Source: Piromyces finnis (Eukaryota > Neocallimastigomycota > Neocallimastigomycetes > Neocallimastigales > Neocallimastigaceae). Taken from it: a stretch of 64,000 nucleotides of DNA. Shown in pieces: positions 24,086-38,392 of this stretch. The position numbers and the translations under genes were made by a program. Within the stretch, counting starts at the first letter, position 1. Each line of letters begins with the position of its first letter. Below the pieces are notes generated by a model that was given only the letters and a program-made list of their open reading frames with translations, did no database searches and was not told the DNA's origin. Location of the stretch: positions 186,001-250,000 of the forward strand of contig MCFH01000018.1 of NCBI GenBank assembly GCA_002104945.1, read 5' to 3'.

Positions 24086-27000
24086 ATGTCCAAAATAATA
24101 ATACTTTTTAATAAATAATATTATTGTTATACCATTTGTAAAAATAAAGAAAATGGTAAAAAGGCATTCATTATTTGTTTTAAATATTTTTAATAAAAAA
24201 TAGAATGTTAAACTTTTATTTCTATTGAAATTTGCTCTCCTTTCCAATTTATCTATAACTATCAATAGTTAAATACTAAATTCAATCCATACCATTATAT
24301 CCAACACACAATTAATATATATGGAAAATTTTTTATGTTTTATGTTTTATTTTTTTTTTTTTATTGATTTGAAATAAATTAATACAGAATATTTTTCTAA
24401 TCTATTTTTGTTTTATTTTTATTTTTAATTTTTTAGTTTTTGGTATTTTTTATTTTTCATATTTAAAAAATTACCAGTTCGCTTTTTAAGACTGATAATC
24501 CAATAATAATACATAGCCTTGATATATTAAATTTTTATTTTTGAATTTTAGTTTGTTTTTTGATTTTTTTGATTTTTTTAAAAAACAGCAATAAATAATT
24601 TTATTTCTTTTTTTGTTTGTTTGTTATTAAATATAGAGCACCTGAGAAAGATATACCATATTACAAGTTTATTATAATCATAATAGATCTTTCTAAAGGA
24701 ATTCTATATTGGGCTTTTTTACACTATTCAATAATTAAATGTATTTCTGAAAAGAAATAAAAACAAAAACGGAAGAAAATAAAAAGACTAGCTCTCATTT
24801 TCCTATTTAATTATTTTGATATATAGTGAGAATATAATTCTTCATTTTTTAGAGAAAAGTTTGATCCCATAATAATAGCCTTTCAGATCCCTTAAAGTTA
24901 ATATCTTTGAGTAACCCAGAACAAGTAGCAAATCTTATCAGATCAAAAGTAATTCAGAACGAATTTTATGACATCTTCTAAACAGTACTAATCCTTTTTT
25001 TATAAATTTTTTTCTCTTTATTTTGAAGAATTAAAAAAAAGGCAAGTTTTAAAAAATTTAGCGATATTAACATCATATTTATATTTTTTTCTTTTCCAAA
25101 AATTGAATTATTATTTCGAAATTTTTAATAAATTAAACTTTTTTTTTTTACTTTTTTACAATATTCTTTTAAAACATTTAAAAAAAGTCTAATTAATAAT
25201 AAAGTATAATTGAAGAATAATTAATTTTAATACATAATTATATAAAAAATATTAAAAAAAAAAGCACAATTTATTATTAAATTTATAAAAAACTATCATT
25301 ATTCATTATTCATTATTATTAGTAGTATTATATATTATGATCAATTATTAAATATCACTATCATTACTTCTACTATCATTAATACTTTATTTTATTCTAT
25401 ATCATATTAATTCAAAATATAGTTAGAACAACTAATAACAACACACTAATTGATTATTTTATTAAAAAAAAAGTATAATTAATATTTTTTTTTTACCTTC
25501 ATTTATTATTTACTATGTTAATTAATTTATCTAATTATCATATATTTATTCATTTATTTAATTGAAAAGTAAACTTTTTATTCATCTTACATGAAACACT
25601 TGGACACCAGTAAAGATCAATAATACAAATTACAAATACTAAAAATTAAAACTTTATTTATTATAATTTTAATGTTCAACAGTTTTAATACATTTAATAA
25701 TAATAATAATTATATCTTCAATCTTGATTATAATATTAATATTTTTTTTTATTAAAAGATCTTTTTTTAAAAAAAATAGAATTATGAAATATTTTAGTAA
25801 CTGATTTAATGTTATAAGCAGTAATAACTATTTTAGAATCTATGAAAATATAATAAATTTTAATTATTTTTTTTTAACTTTTATATTTTATTAAAAGTTT
25901 CATTTTTAACAATAGTAAACCTTTAAAAAATTTTAAATATTTTTTATAATAATATTTTTATATTTTTATTATTAATAATATTAAGTATATTAAGATATGC
26001 ATGTTTAAAAAAACTTCATTTTTTTTTTTTATAAATTTTATTTAATACTTACTAATAAAAACGTTTCATTTATAAAAAAAAAATAAAGTAAAATAAAAAG
26101 GAATTTTTTTATTATTGAATAAAATTAATAAATAAAATAATTAATATTGATGATACAAAAATAAATATGGATAAAGGTAATTTATTTTTCAAATACATAT
26201 ATAGTTTTATTATTATTATAAATATTATTTCATATAACTATTATTATAGTATACTTTGGAACGAAGATTAACAAACTAATATTTTTTTTAATAGTATAAT
26301 GTGTGTGTTTTTAAATTGAAATATGGTAAATATGTATATTATATTATAATATATATTACTATTATAATATAATATATATATATATTTTAATACATATTTT
26401 TTAATTATGTATTTAAAACTATGCAAACTCATAATAATATGTAAAAAATTACCCATTTTGAATAGAAAATATTTATTCTTTATTATTCTATAAAAAATTT
26501 AATATTTACATAATATATATGGTTTGCCTAATTCCTTTTCATAAAATCTAAAAATAATAAATAATAAAAGATCTTTGATAAAAGTTTCGTTTGTTTGTTA
26601 AAAATTATTGAAATAATTTTGTCAAGAGTATCGATATCTTCTATATGTTCTTAATTTCTATAAAAGTTATTTTATGAAATATTTTGTTTTTCTATTCTTT
26701 TTAGCTAAAATGGATTACTATATAATTTATTGTTAAATAAATCTGCATAATTTTCATGTCATTTTGTTGATATACATAATAAAAAAAATACAAAAATAGA
26801 ATAAATATAGAAATAAAATCAAAAAAAGGAAAAATAATATATTTAGATTAATTAATAAACTCATATATGGTAATATTTTATTTTAATTAATATTAAAAAA
26901 AAAAAAAGGAAATTTTTTCATTAATTAAAAATATAAAAAGCTCTTTTTTATGAAGCTCACACAAATTTATTGTTTTCTTACACCAGTGTTAAATTTTTCT

Positions 27001-27103
27001 ATAAATATTTTTTATTATTTTTATTGTTTATATAAATATATATAATATAAATAATATAAATAAATAAACTACCAAATATTCATTAATAAATTGTTAGTTT
27101 AAA
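24086..27103. other. Gene-poor AT-rich region
   Basis: No gene is supported. T-rich DNA (24330-24620) precedes an island of more ordinary composition (24640-25020). Within that island a plus-strand frame near 24868-24978 reads like SLSNPEQVANLIRSKVIQNE before a stop, perhaps a coding relic. The remainder is A/T homopolymers and simple repeats up to the 5' leader of the next gene. Confidence 0.45.
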
Positions 27104-27973
27104 ATGATATTAATAATTTCGATCTATATGTTGTTGCTTTTAATAAATGCAACAAGCATTTATTCATATTATATTGAAAATAATAAAGTAAATCTATTAA
27201 AGGATGTAAATAATATTGTAAATGATATAAAAAATATAAATTATTATTCAGAAGAATGTAATAATGCTTACTTAACTATACATCAATGTCCACTTTCTTC
27301 TAAATCACTAATAAATTACATAGATTTATGTGACAATTTAAGTAAATGTATGAAAATATTTAAAAATGTTGATTCTCTAAAAGCAACTCTTGCTGATTGC
27401 AATAATTCCGATACTGAAAACAAAATTATATTTGAAAATTATCATAATATAGCAGATAATATTATTCAACATCTGGAGACATTTTGTTATTTCGATGAAC
27501 AAAATCGCCTTTGTCCCCTTTCAAAAGAAATAAGAACCAATAATGAATTTACTAACATTATGTATGCAAATAATAATGATGATGTTGAAAAATATATTAA
27601 TAATATCAAATTATATCCTAAACATAGAATAAAAAATTTAGAAAGGCTAAAGAAAAATTGCTACTCCGAAAAATGTCGTCAAGCATCATTAAAATTCATT
27701 ATAAATTCTTGGAATGAAATATATTACTTAACCTTTGAAGAATATTGTTTGAAAAGAGACCAAATTAATATATTATTAAGTGATGAATGCTATTTATTAC
27801 AGCAAAAAGATACAAAAAATGAATCATTAGATGATCAACCTGGAATCCAAATTCCAGAATTAGACAAACCTCAAGAACAAACAAACAATACAAATAAAAA
27901 ACAAATATATGATCAAGAACTACTATTTAAATTAATTGAAAAAGAGTTATTCGAATTAGAGCAATATATGTAG
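27104..27973 (+). CDS. Cys-rich predicted secreted protein, 289 aa
   Basis: This is a single-exon frame. The first ATG gives a clean signal peptide (MILIISIYMLLLLINATSIYS), with cleavage probably after about residue 21. The mature part has 11 cysteines spread between residues about 50 and 230, arranged in short groups (ECNNAY, HQCPL, LCDNLSKC, DCNN, FCYFD, LCPL, NCYSEKC, YCLK, ECYLL), which suggests disulfides in the secretory path. The last 50 residues are Gln/Asn-rich and polar. There is no transmembrane anchor. I recognise no family; it could be a lineage-specific surface or secreted protein. Codon content is clearly less AT-rich than the flanks, which supports a real gene. Confidence 0.75.
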   Translation: MILIISIYMLLLLINATSIYSYYIENNKVNLLKDVNNIVNDIKNINYYSEECNNAYLTIHQCPLSSKSLINYIDLCDNLSKCMKIFKNVDSLKATLADCNNSDTENKIIFENYHNIADNIIQHLETFCYFDEQNRLCPLSKEIRTNNEFTNIMYANNNDDVEKYINNIKLYPKHRIKNLERLKKNCYSEKCRQASLKFIINSWNEIYYLTFEEYCLKRDQINILLSDECYLLQQKDTKNESLDDQPGIQIPELDKPQEQTNNTNKKQIYDQELLFKLIEKELFELEQYM

Positions 27974-29524
27974 AAAAAAAATAATATGAACCAAAACAAC
28001 ATAATTATAATTATTAATAATAATGATATAAATAAAAGTATATATATATATATATATATTTTTATTATTCATAAATAAATTGTTGATGATTATAAATATT
28101 TTTTCATATGTATATGTATGTATAATTGTTCTTGTGTAACATCTTTTTTTTTAAAAAAAAAATAAAGGGTTGATACTTTAATTATTACATTTGAGGTTAG
28201 ATTTTTAATAATAAAGATGCTTTTTAGATTTTTCAATAATAGAATAAAAATATATATTTTATTATTTATTCCTAAAAACAATATTATTAACATTAATAAT
28301 AAATAAAAATGTTTTAAATAATAGTATGAATCCTTTAAATCTAATTAAAAATTTATATTTGTTATAAATATTAAGCAATTTGATTTTTATTACTTTATAT
28401 CGATATTTAAAATTAAGTTTTTTTTTTTTTTTTTTTTTTAATACTTATTATTTAGTATTATTTGTTATATTGATAAAAATAAATTGTTGTCATAATAATA
28501 CATTAAAAAACATTTAATTATATTTCTTTAAAAAAATTTAAAATTTAAATAAATTCATATAATTTACTTATAATAAAAAACTACAATAATTAAAATATAT
28601 AACCAATTTAGTTCTTTAACTTCTTAACTTTTTACTACATAATTAAAAAACTAAATCATTGATTTATTTTCATATTTTTATTTTTTTTAATGAGCATATT
28701 AAAATTTAGCCAATCATTATATAAAAAGATATTTCTATTTTTTTTTTTTTTTATTTTCAAAAATAATTTAAAGATTTTTTAAAGTTTAAAAATTATTTAT
28801 TAATTATTAATAATAAAAATAAAGGAAATAAAAAGGAATTAAACTTTTTTTTTTTAATTAAATAAAAATAAAAAGGAAAATTATGTTATAGTGATAACAT
28901 AATATTAATTCAAATTGCTCAATTCCTTTATTATTATTTTAATTATTTAATTTATTTATGTTTAATTATTTAATTTATTATTTATAAAATTCTATTAATA
29001 TACCTTATAGAAATTAAATAGAAACTATAGACGAATTTCATTTCAATCTTTTTTTTTTTTTTCCTTACTTAAATATACACACTAACTATAATAATCATAT
29101 CATATTTAAATAATAAAAAAATATTATAGGTAAATGCAATATATATTTTGAATAAAAGTTTAATGAAGCTATAAAAGAAAAAAGATTTTAATAATAATTA
29201 TTAATTTTTAAAATAAATCAATTAGAATAATAAAAAGTTTTTTTCTCTTTTATATAACATATATTTATATTATACAAATGTATTAACAAAAAATATTAAT
29301 TTTTATTTTTAATTTTGCTTATATTATATTTATTATAAAATTGCTATAATTAATTCAATTATATGTTCATATTAATCAAATATAAAAACTTAAAAAATTA
29401 ATATTTATTAAATCTCTGGATTTATTTATATAAACATATCATCATTTATTTAATTTTCAAAAATAATTATTAAAAATTTAAATTCTATATGATAAATAAT
29501 TAAACAATAAAGTATAAAATAATA
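27974..29524. other. AT-rich intergenic spacer
   Basis: It holds (TA)n near 28040-28058, long T runs (28420-28440, 28738-28753) and no supported gene. It separates the secreted-protein gene from UTP4. Confidence 0.6.
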
Positions 29525-32500
29525 ATGGAATTACATCGTTGTCGTTTTGTAAATTACATCCCATCAGCTATTAATTGCTTAGCTTTAACTCCAAATACAT
29601 ATAAACCATACACTTTATTAGCTTGCGGTCGTGAAAATGGTGATATAGATATATGGGATCCAAGAGAAGGATGGTTTTTAAAGAAGGTATTTAATTTTTA
29701 AAATTATAAAATTAAAATTTCAATAAATTTCAATATATATAAAGTATTTTATTATCTAAACATTCAAATTTACGACAAAAATTAATATCATTTTAAAATT
29801 GAAATTATTTAATAAAATTAATTATAATAAAAAATAATTTATAAAAAATGTTCAACATTCATATTAAAAATTTTACTATAATAACAATAACAATAAAAAG
29901 ACTATCCCAGGAGGTTCAAATCAATCTGTTGAAACTGTTGTTTGGTCTCATCAAAATGTTATAACAGAGGATGAGGATGAAATTATTTCAGAAAAAGAAC
30001 GTGAAAAGTTATTAAAACAACAACTTCTTCAAGAACCAAGACTTTTTATTTCTGGTTTAAATGGTTTAATTACTGAATATGATATTCATACTTTATTACC
30101 AAAGGTTAGAATTTTTTAAATGAAATATAATTTGTAATATATAAAAATTATTATTTTTAAGAAAATTTCAAGGATTACAACAATAATCACAAAAACAAAA
30201 CAAAACAAGAATATACATATATATAATATTAAATGGGATATTTAAATTTATTACTTATATGTATTATAGAATGAAGTTAGTTCTAATGGTGGTCCAGTAT
30301 GGTGTGCCGCTGTTAATCATAAAGGAACAATTTTAGCTGTTGGTTGTGAAGATGGATGTATTCGCTTATTTGATATTGCTGATGGAAATTTAGAATATAT
30401 GCGTTCATTAGATCGTCAAGATGGTAGAATACTTTCATTAACTTGGTCATATGATGACAATACTATTATATCTGGTTCATCTGTTAGTATTATTCATTGT
30501 CTTGATGTTAAACTTGGTAAGTATTTAATTTATTTTTATAAATATAAGAAAAATATAAAATTTCTAGTTAAAGAATATAAGTATATAGCTTATTAATAAT
30601 ATATAATATTTCTTTATAAATTATAATTGAATGAATTTTATTATTATTATTTAATAGGCCAAATCTCTCGTAGAATTACTGTTGATAAAATTCGTGGTGA
30701 AGATACTCTTGTTTGGGCATTAGTAGCTTTAAAGTAAGTATAGATAAAGTATTTTTATTTTATTATTAAATTATTATGTTTAAAAAAAATATAGCCTTTT
30801 TTTTTTTTTCTTTTTTCGAAAGAAATTAAAACTAAATATTAAAAACATACTTCATTTTTTCTTTTAAAGGGATGGTACTATTGTTAGTGGTGATTCTTTA
30901 GGTAATGTTCAATTCTGGGACAGTAAAATGGGTACTCTAATTAAAGGATACAAAGAAGTTCATAAAGCTGATGTTCTTTGTTTAACTGCAACTGAGGATG
31001 GTGCTTATGTATTTTCTTCTGGTGTTGACAGAAAAATCGTTCGTTTTTCTACTGTTACAAATACTAATCAAAAGGGAAGAAGAAGTAAAGAACAATGGGT
31101 TGTTGCAGGAGAAAGACGTTATCATTCTCATGATGTTCGTTCTTTAATTGTTTGTGAACAATACAATACTTTATTATCTGGAGGTAAATTTTTACTTTAT
31201 TCTTTAATATAATTTACTAAAATTTTTGTAACTTTTAATATAATATAATGATATTGTATATAAATATAAAATATTATATATATATTGGAAATATATATTT
31301 TCTTTCTAAATCATTTATTATCATATATATAAAATAAATAGGTGTTGATACCACTGTTGTTACTTGCGAGTTAAATTCATTCCCATTCGGAAAGGTTATT
31401 CACTTACAAGCATTCCCATCAAAACCACTTATTCAATTATCGAAAAGTAAAAAGTTAATGATGTGTCAATTAAACAATACTATTGAATTATGGAAACTTG
31501 GTGATAGTGAGTTTTATTATTCCTAAAATATTTATTAATTTTTAACATTATTTTTAATATTACAATTAATAAATAGCAATAATAACATATTTTATATTAT
31601 ACAATCATTTATTATTAATTTCCTATTTATTTAGTTGTTCCACATGGAAAAGAAAAATTACATTTAGGTACTCAACTTGAATTTGAAAAAATGAACAAAA
31701 AATTGTTAGCTTTAAATTTAAAGGTATTATTAATTTTTTAATTAATGAAAAAAAAAAAAAAATTGAAAAATTTATATTAGTTATTAATAATTTTAATTAT
31801 TATTATTATCATTATCATTATTATTATTATCATTTAAATTTAGAATGATAACAATATAATATCTTCAGCTATCTCTGAAAACGGGGCCTGGATTGCTGTT
31901 TCTACCATTGAAGAAATTAAATTATTCCATATAAAATATTCTCAAGTAAAATAATTTATTTTATTATTATTATTATTATTGTTATTATTTATAATATATA
32001 ATACAATGATTATAACGTGTAATCCTAATAATTTTTAATATTTTTTTTTATATGATATTTAACAATAATTTCGATTAAAACATCTTTTAAAGAAATCAAC
32101 AAAGGTTGAAATCAATAAAGTTAGAGAAATTGAAAAATTACAAATATCAGGTGCTCATAAATTAATTTTTGCCCCATGTTCCACAAAGTTAGTTGTTGCT
32201 GGTATTGACTCCATAATATATGTTTTAGATTTATCAAATGTTGAAAAGAAATATAGCGCTAATAAAATGGATAGTGATGATATTGAAGAAGATGAAAATC
32301 AATATGATATTATTCTTTTAAAGGAATTTGAACAACATTCCAGTGATGCTTCTAATAATACTATCTGTTCATTAGCTGTCAGTAATGATAGTCAATGGTT
32401 AGCTTCTGGTGATACAAATAATAATATTTATGTATTCAACTTAGATACTTTATTAGTAAGTATTTAAAATTTTGATTGATTTCTAAGTTTAACATTTTGA

Positions 32501-33144
32501 AAATTCCATTAATAATAATTTATTATAAACCTTAATATATATATGTATTAATATTTGAACTTTATAAATTATAGTATCATTCAAAATTACCATCATTCTC
32601 ATCATTCCATACTTCAATAAGTTTCCATCCATTATCAGCAACTATAGTTGTTACATGCTTATCTAATGAATTCTTTATTTATGATGTTGAAGAGAAGGGT
32701 TTTGCTAATTGGACTAAGGAATATCTTAATAAACTTCCAGAAGCTTTCTTAAAACTTAATGAAAAATCAAAGATTATGGGTGTAAGTTTCAATATTTCTG
32801 ATCCAAATACCATGACATTATGGTCTTCTGAATATATATGCCAAATTGATTTATCAAAACCAATAAATATTCAATTACCAAATCGTAAACGTCGTTTTAA
32901 TGAAAATAATGATGCTAATGTTCTAGAAAATGCAAGAGCTGCTTTAGTAAATGCAGAAGATAATGAAAAGAACGAATTTAAAAAATTAAAACAAAACTAT
33001 CATTTCTCTGTTATTACTCGTTATAAGCAAATCATGTTTATGGAATACCTTAATGATAATGAAAGTGTAATTGTAGAAAGACCATGGTTCTCAATTTTAG
33101 AAAAACTTCCACAAAGTTTCTACAGACACAAATATGGTACTTAA
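29525..33144 (+). CDS. UTP4: UTP4/cirhin-like WD-repeat protein of the small-subunit processome, 10 exons
   Basis: Exons are 29525-29686, 29901-30104, 30270-30516, 30658-30733, 30870-31183, 31342-31506, 31635-31723, 31844-31945, 32093-32455 and 32575-33144. All junctions are GT-AG and keep frame, giving 763 aa, close to yeast Utp4 (776). The N terminus (HRCRFVNYIPSAINCLA...GRENGDIDIWDPREGWFLKK then IPGG) is diagnostic of the Utp4/cirhin family. WD-like repeats recur (VWCAAVNHKGTILAVGCEDG; DGTIVSGDSLGNVQFWDS; HDVRSLIV). In the family, Utp4 is part of the t-UTP/UtpA subcomplex that binds nascent pre-rRNA in the nucleolus and is needed for 18S rRNA maturation. Introns are short (about 110-215 nt). 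Exon limits were placed by eye. Confidence 0.9.
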
Positions 33145-34038
33145 GGTGCTTTATCATTTTATTTTTATTTTATTTCAATTTATTTATAATATTTTTTTTT
33201 ATATTAATAAAAGAGATTTTTAGTTTTATTATTATGGATTTTTTTTTATTATCATTTTCCCATTTCCTATTCTCCTATTCTCTATATGAATATAATATAA
33301 AGAATATTAATTATATATAAAATACTCTTTATATATAATTTTTTTTAAAAAAATCATTATTATAAAGCAATTTATTTTTAAAAAATTTATATTATATTAA
33401 AAATTATGATTTTTTTTTTTATTTTTTTAAATTATTTAATTCTATCCTAAAAATATTAAAATAAAAAAAAAAAAAAAAAATCTATATTATAAAAATTACT
33501 TTAATTATTGTGTATCATGTGTATCATTTATTTTTTGGATGTGTAAATATTTTTAAAAAATATTTATTAAAATAGAGTTTTTGAACGCATATTATCTACA
33601 AATACTACAAATACTAATAATGAAAAAAAAAAAAAAAAAAAAAAACATAATAATAAATAGTCAAGATAAAATAATAGTACTTGTTATATATATATATAAA
33701 GGATAGATTAATAGTAATAATAATAATAAATAGTAGAGTAATAATAAAAATTATAAAAATAAATGATTATTTTAATTGAAGATGAACTAAGATGAATTAT
33801 TTAATGGTATATTTTAAAGATAGAAATATCATTTATTTTTAATAAATAAATAAAAAATTTATATAATACTGATTATTATAATTTTTCTTTTTAACGAATT
33901 AACGAATAGTTTTTAGCTTAATTTGTCATAAAAAGGTATATTATTATTTAATATATATATGATTAAATAAATGATAATAATAATAAAAAAGAAATAATAT
34001 AATTGTCCTTATATATTTTAAGATATATTTAAATATTA
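33145..34038. other. Convergent 3' spacer between UTP4 and the RTC4-domain gene
   Basis: The two genes point toward each other. The spacer holds long A runs (33463-33480, 33624-33644) and T-rich stretches compatible with 3' ends on both strands, and no supported gene. Confidence 0.6.
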
Positions 34039-37000
34039 TTAATTATCATCATTATCATTGTCTTCATGTACAACTAATCCAAAATCATTACTATTTCTCA
34101 TAATTTCTCGAGCTTTTTTCAAATCTTCTTCAATTTCTTTATTAAGGTGATTATCTTCAGCAATAAGTCTTATTCCGCATTCAGGAACAAGGACTTCTTG
34201 AATATATTCAAATGGTTCCTATATATATAAAATATTTAAATGTTTAATATTTATTGTTTTGCTTTAATTGATAATACCTTTTTTTTTTCTTTTTTTTTTT
34301 TAAAATATTATTATTTATAATGCTTTATATGATACTATATATATATTACCTGTGGTTTGGATAATTCATATGTAAGTATCTTTTCTGTTTTTATTACGAT
34401 CTTTGGTATTTTTTCAGTTTTTTCTTGATCATTATGATTGGAATCCTCATTTTCATGAGAGGTTTGTTTTTTAACAAAAAACATATCTTGAAGGATTTTT
34501 GTTATAATATTAAATCCTTTACTTCCATAATAACCTACTAAAATCTTTTCAAAACGGTTGATAAGTGAATTGAAATTTCTTGCTTTATTTATTCCTAATC
34601 TTTCATATTCATTTAATGATAATTCTCTAAAATAAGATTTTTTCTTTCCATATATGATATCAAAAAGATCATTTTTAAAATTATAAATTCGTTGTTTTAA
34701 CAAATCAAATCTAATATGAAGAGGGTATCCTTTTTTAATTCCTTCTGGTATAATTACTAATTTTGCTTGATGAAGACGACAAAATTCGTACTATATATAC
34801 ATTGTTAATTATATAAATTAAAATTTTAGTTTTATAATTATTAGTAGTTATTTAATACTCAGTAATATTATTATTAATTCGAAAATAAAACAAAACAAAG
34901 CAATTTTTTTTTTAATTTCCATTTTTTTTTTTTTTTTTTTTAGAATTTACCTGCTTTATTAATGGTATATTAAATGTTATAATTTCTCCGTCTTTTTTCA
35001 TATGATTTGTTTCTAAAAAGTCTCTAAGAGCAGTGTATACTGATTTTTCCATTTCCTCATAATATTCATATTTACAGTAGGGGCATTTAAAGGTTGCTTT
35101 ATCTCCTTGACCATTATAACTATTATTAATAATATTTTTCTTTTTTAAAGATAATAATCTTCCACTTTTTAAATAATCATCCAAACTAATTTTTTGTTTC
35201 GATTTTTCAAAATTATTTACTTTTAGTAAAGGAGTATCAAATTTAAAGGCTTCTTCATCAAATTCTTCATTTTCAAAATTTTTTACCATTTGCTTAAACA
35301 TATCAAATTGCTCATCATATATATTGTTTTTATCATCTTCACTAATAGACGCTATTATTTTATTATCATTTTTCTTTGTTTCCTTCCTTTCTTTTTGTTG
35401 ATTCATAAAATCTAATTTATCTGATGATGATTTTTCTTCAGCAAAATTACCTTTTTGACTTTCTGAATGATAATTTGATTCAATTAAATCATTCTTATTT
35501 TCTGATTTTTTTAATGTTTTCTGAATTAATTCATAGGATTTAATTTTTTGATTCTCTGCAATATCATTCATAATATTAATATTATTAACTAATTCGTCAA
35601 GATCATATTTTCCATTTGCTTTTTTTATTTCATTGTTAAAATTATTTTTTGATTGTTCCTTTTGTTGTTTTTTTGGGAATTCTAAAATCGTTTGAAAAGA
35701 TGCTTTTCCATTGTTCTTTTTTATTTCCTTTTTATTTCTAATTTTTGAGATGGTTTTATTTGTAATCTTTTGAGATGTTTTAGGCTTTAAATTATTTTTT
35801 TTATACTCTTTAATTTTCCTATCAGTAGAATTTAACTTATTATTTATTCTTTGATCTATTTTTTTATTTTTATCATTATTAGTAGTACTTATTACATTTG
35901 ATGATAATTTAAATGTTCTAGGTATAAAATCTTTTTTATTTTCTTCTTTTTTCAATGAATTCTTACTGCTTAATTCTTGATGACTATCTTTTTTCATTAA
36001 TTCAAATGCATTTTTTTCATATACTTGCTTATTATTTTGTTTTTTTAATTTATCTTTTTTCGATTTAACAATTAGTTTTTTTTTATTATCATCTTCATCC
36101 TCTGATGTTAACTTTTGAAATAATTCTTCTGGAGTCACAAGTGAATTTAAATCATCATCATCATCATCATCTTCTTTTTCTTCTTCTTTATTTTTAGTTA
36201 CTTTTTTCTTATAATCATTAATCTTCTCTGAATCTTTGTTTATTGAAGTATAAGGCCTTTTTTTATTTTTATTTAATAAGGAATTATCAATAGAAGGAAA
36301 TCGTTTTTCTTTTAATGAATTTAATCTCTCAGGAATATTATCTTTTGCTATAGGTATATTATTTTGATCAATTTTTCTGAAAGTTTTGTTGTTTTTATTG
36401 GTGTTATTATTAATTAATGCACTAGTAAGTAAATCCTTTGATTCTGGGAAAATCGAATCATCATCTGAATCTTCATTGTTATTTAAATTTTTTCTATTAA
36501 TATTATTGCTATTAACTTTAGGGTATTTATTATGGTCTTTTATATCTTTAATATTTTTATTTTGGGATTCTTTTTCATTATTTTCATTTTTTATTTCCTT
36601 TGATTTTTGAAACTTTGGAGGTATATCTTTTATTTTATTTGAAAAACCAAAGCTACTAAAGCTTTCTGATTCTTTACTTTTAAAAGGATTTTTATTATTT
36701 TTTATATTTTCATTGCTGTTTATTTCATTTTTATTTATTATCTTTTTTTCATTATCACATTTATTAAAATTCTCATTAATATTTTTGCTTAATTCTTTCT
36801 GGATTGCTTCATTTGGTTTCGGTAAATCTATATCTTCATTATCTTTTTCAATTCTATTCTCTTTTTGTATTTTGATATTATTAATAATACTTTTTATGGA
36901 GATACTTTTAGTTTGTTCAAATATATTAATTTTTTCACCCATTTTGTTAATGGTGTTACTATTAAGTGCATTTTTTTCGAGTGAGTGTGTAAGTATATCT

Positions 37001-37701
37001 TCTGATTTCGGTAGTTCTGGATCATAATCTGAATTATTAAAACTAAATTTATTTTCCATTTCATTAAGCTTTTTCTTTTTATTTTGCGGCATACTTTTTT
37101 TAATATCACTTATCGATTGTAATTTATTTTTGTCTTTATTTCTTTTTAAATCAAAATTATTATTATTTTTTAATGATTTTGATAATTCTTTTTTTGGATT
37201 TGGAAATTCCAAATCTTCTTCCAAATTATCATAATACCTTAAATGCTTATTTCCTTTATTAATATGTTTATCCTCTTTTTTAATACTATTTAAGTTAGAA
37301 GTATTGAAGAATTTCAAAATACTGTTATCTTTTTTAAAAGATTTAGTTTTATTATGCTCTTTTTTACAATAATTTAATTGAGAATCTGATAATATCACAG
37401 AGGCTTCTGGTAATTCATCACTTGAGTAATTTTCTGTGTTGTCTGATATATTATTTTCCTTGTTACTAAATGTAGATTTCTCTTGATTTATCAATTTATT
37501 TTTTCCTTTTGTTGGATTTATTGTATTGAGTATAGTACTAATATTATTTCCATTATTATTTTTTTTCATTTTACTCTCATTTGATTGTGAATTACAAACT
37601 GTTTTTTCTTTGTTTACATGAACCTTTTTACAATTTTTTTTATTCTCTCTATCACATTTCTCGTTAGAAAATGGATTTGTAACTGAAAATAAATTATTCA
37701 T
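34039..37701 (-). CDS. RTC4-domain protein with long disordered Lys/Asn-rich N terminus, 3 exons, 1123 aa
   Basis: Exons on the minus strand are 37701-34951, 34790-34350 and 34218-34039, all joined in phase 0. The C-terminal third carries the features of the RTC4 domain: FKCPYCKYEYYEEM, then YEFCRLHQAKLVIIPEGIKK, then GYPLHIRFDLLKQRI, SYFRELSLNEYERLG, RFEKILVGYYGSKG and, in exon 3, VLVPECGIRLIAEDN. Yeast Rtc4 (restriction of telomere capping) is a nuclear protein of poorly known role, and the domain is mainly fungal. The first ~850 residues are disordered, rich in Lys, Asn, Ser and acidic patches, and contain a spaced [DE]-[LF]-P motif at about residues 94-110, 162-178, 225-242, 289-305 and 411-429. 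Basic clusters suggest nuclear location. Function is otherwise unknown. Confidence 0.85.
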
Positions 37702-38392
37702 TTTATAATAAAAATATTTAAAGAAAATGTTTTATTTTAAATTATTAATGTTATATATTATCAAACTTTATTTTCATATTATATATTTCTATTCTACAAA
37801 TAAAATAAAACAATATTTGATGTTCCTTTAGTTCTCTTAACATTTTATAATTTAAAAACATTAAGTATTTATGATTACGATATTTATATATTAAATTTAA
37901 TTAAAATCTAAAATCATTATTATTCAGATTATTAAAATTAAAAAAAATCAACCCATTTTTATTATTTTTTATTTTTTTTTTTAAAAAATTTTTATTAATT
38001 TATTTTTATTTAACTTTAATAAGAATTTTTTTTTGAAAAGTTTTATATTTAAATTGGTATATAAAAAAAGTATTTTTTTTATAGTATGATATTAAAAGCA
38101 AATTATAGAAATGAATCATTTAATTTTGAATATTCTATAATTTCAAGTTATAAGATGTCAATTCATTTTATACTAGATTAAACATTAATAGAAAAATTGG
38201 TTTTTTTTTTATTTTTTTTTTTTTGTTATTTTGAGATTAAGACAAGATGAGTCGAACGTTAAAAGCGAGGGTGGCTTTAGCAGATAATAACAAATAAAAT
38301 ACGACAAAAATATTTAAATAAGAAATAAATAAATAAATAAATAAGTAAAAAACGAATAGCTAGGAAGGAATAATATTTTCATTTCAAATAAA
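37702..38392. other. AT-rich intergenic spacer
   Basis: 5' flank of the RTC4-domain gene and 3' flank of the acidic-protein gene. A short stretch near 38243-38275 (GACAAGATGAGTCGAACG and on) is richer in G and C, but no gene is supported. Confidence 0.55.

Noticed and set aside
36386-37027. Leu/Ser-rich plus-strand frames with apparent membrane helices
   Set aside because: Antisense to the Lys/Asn-rich RTC4-domain gene; Lys/Asn codons read backward give Leu/Phe/Ile.
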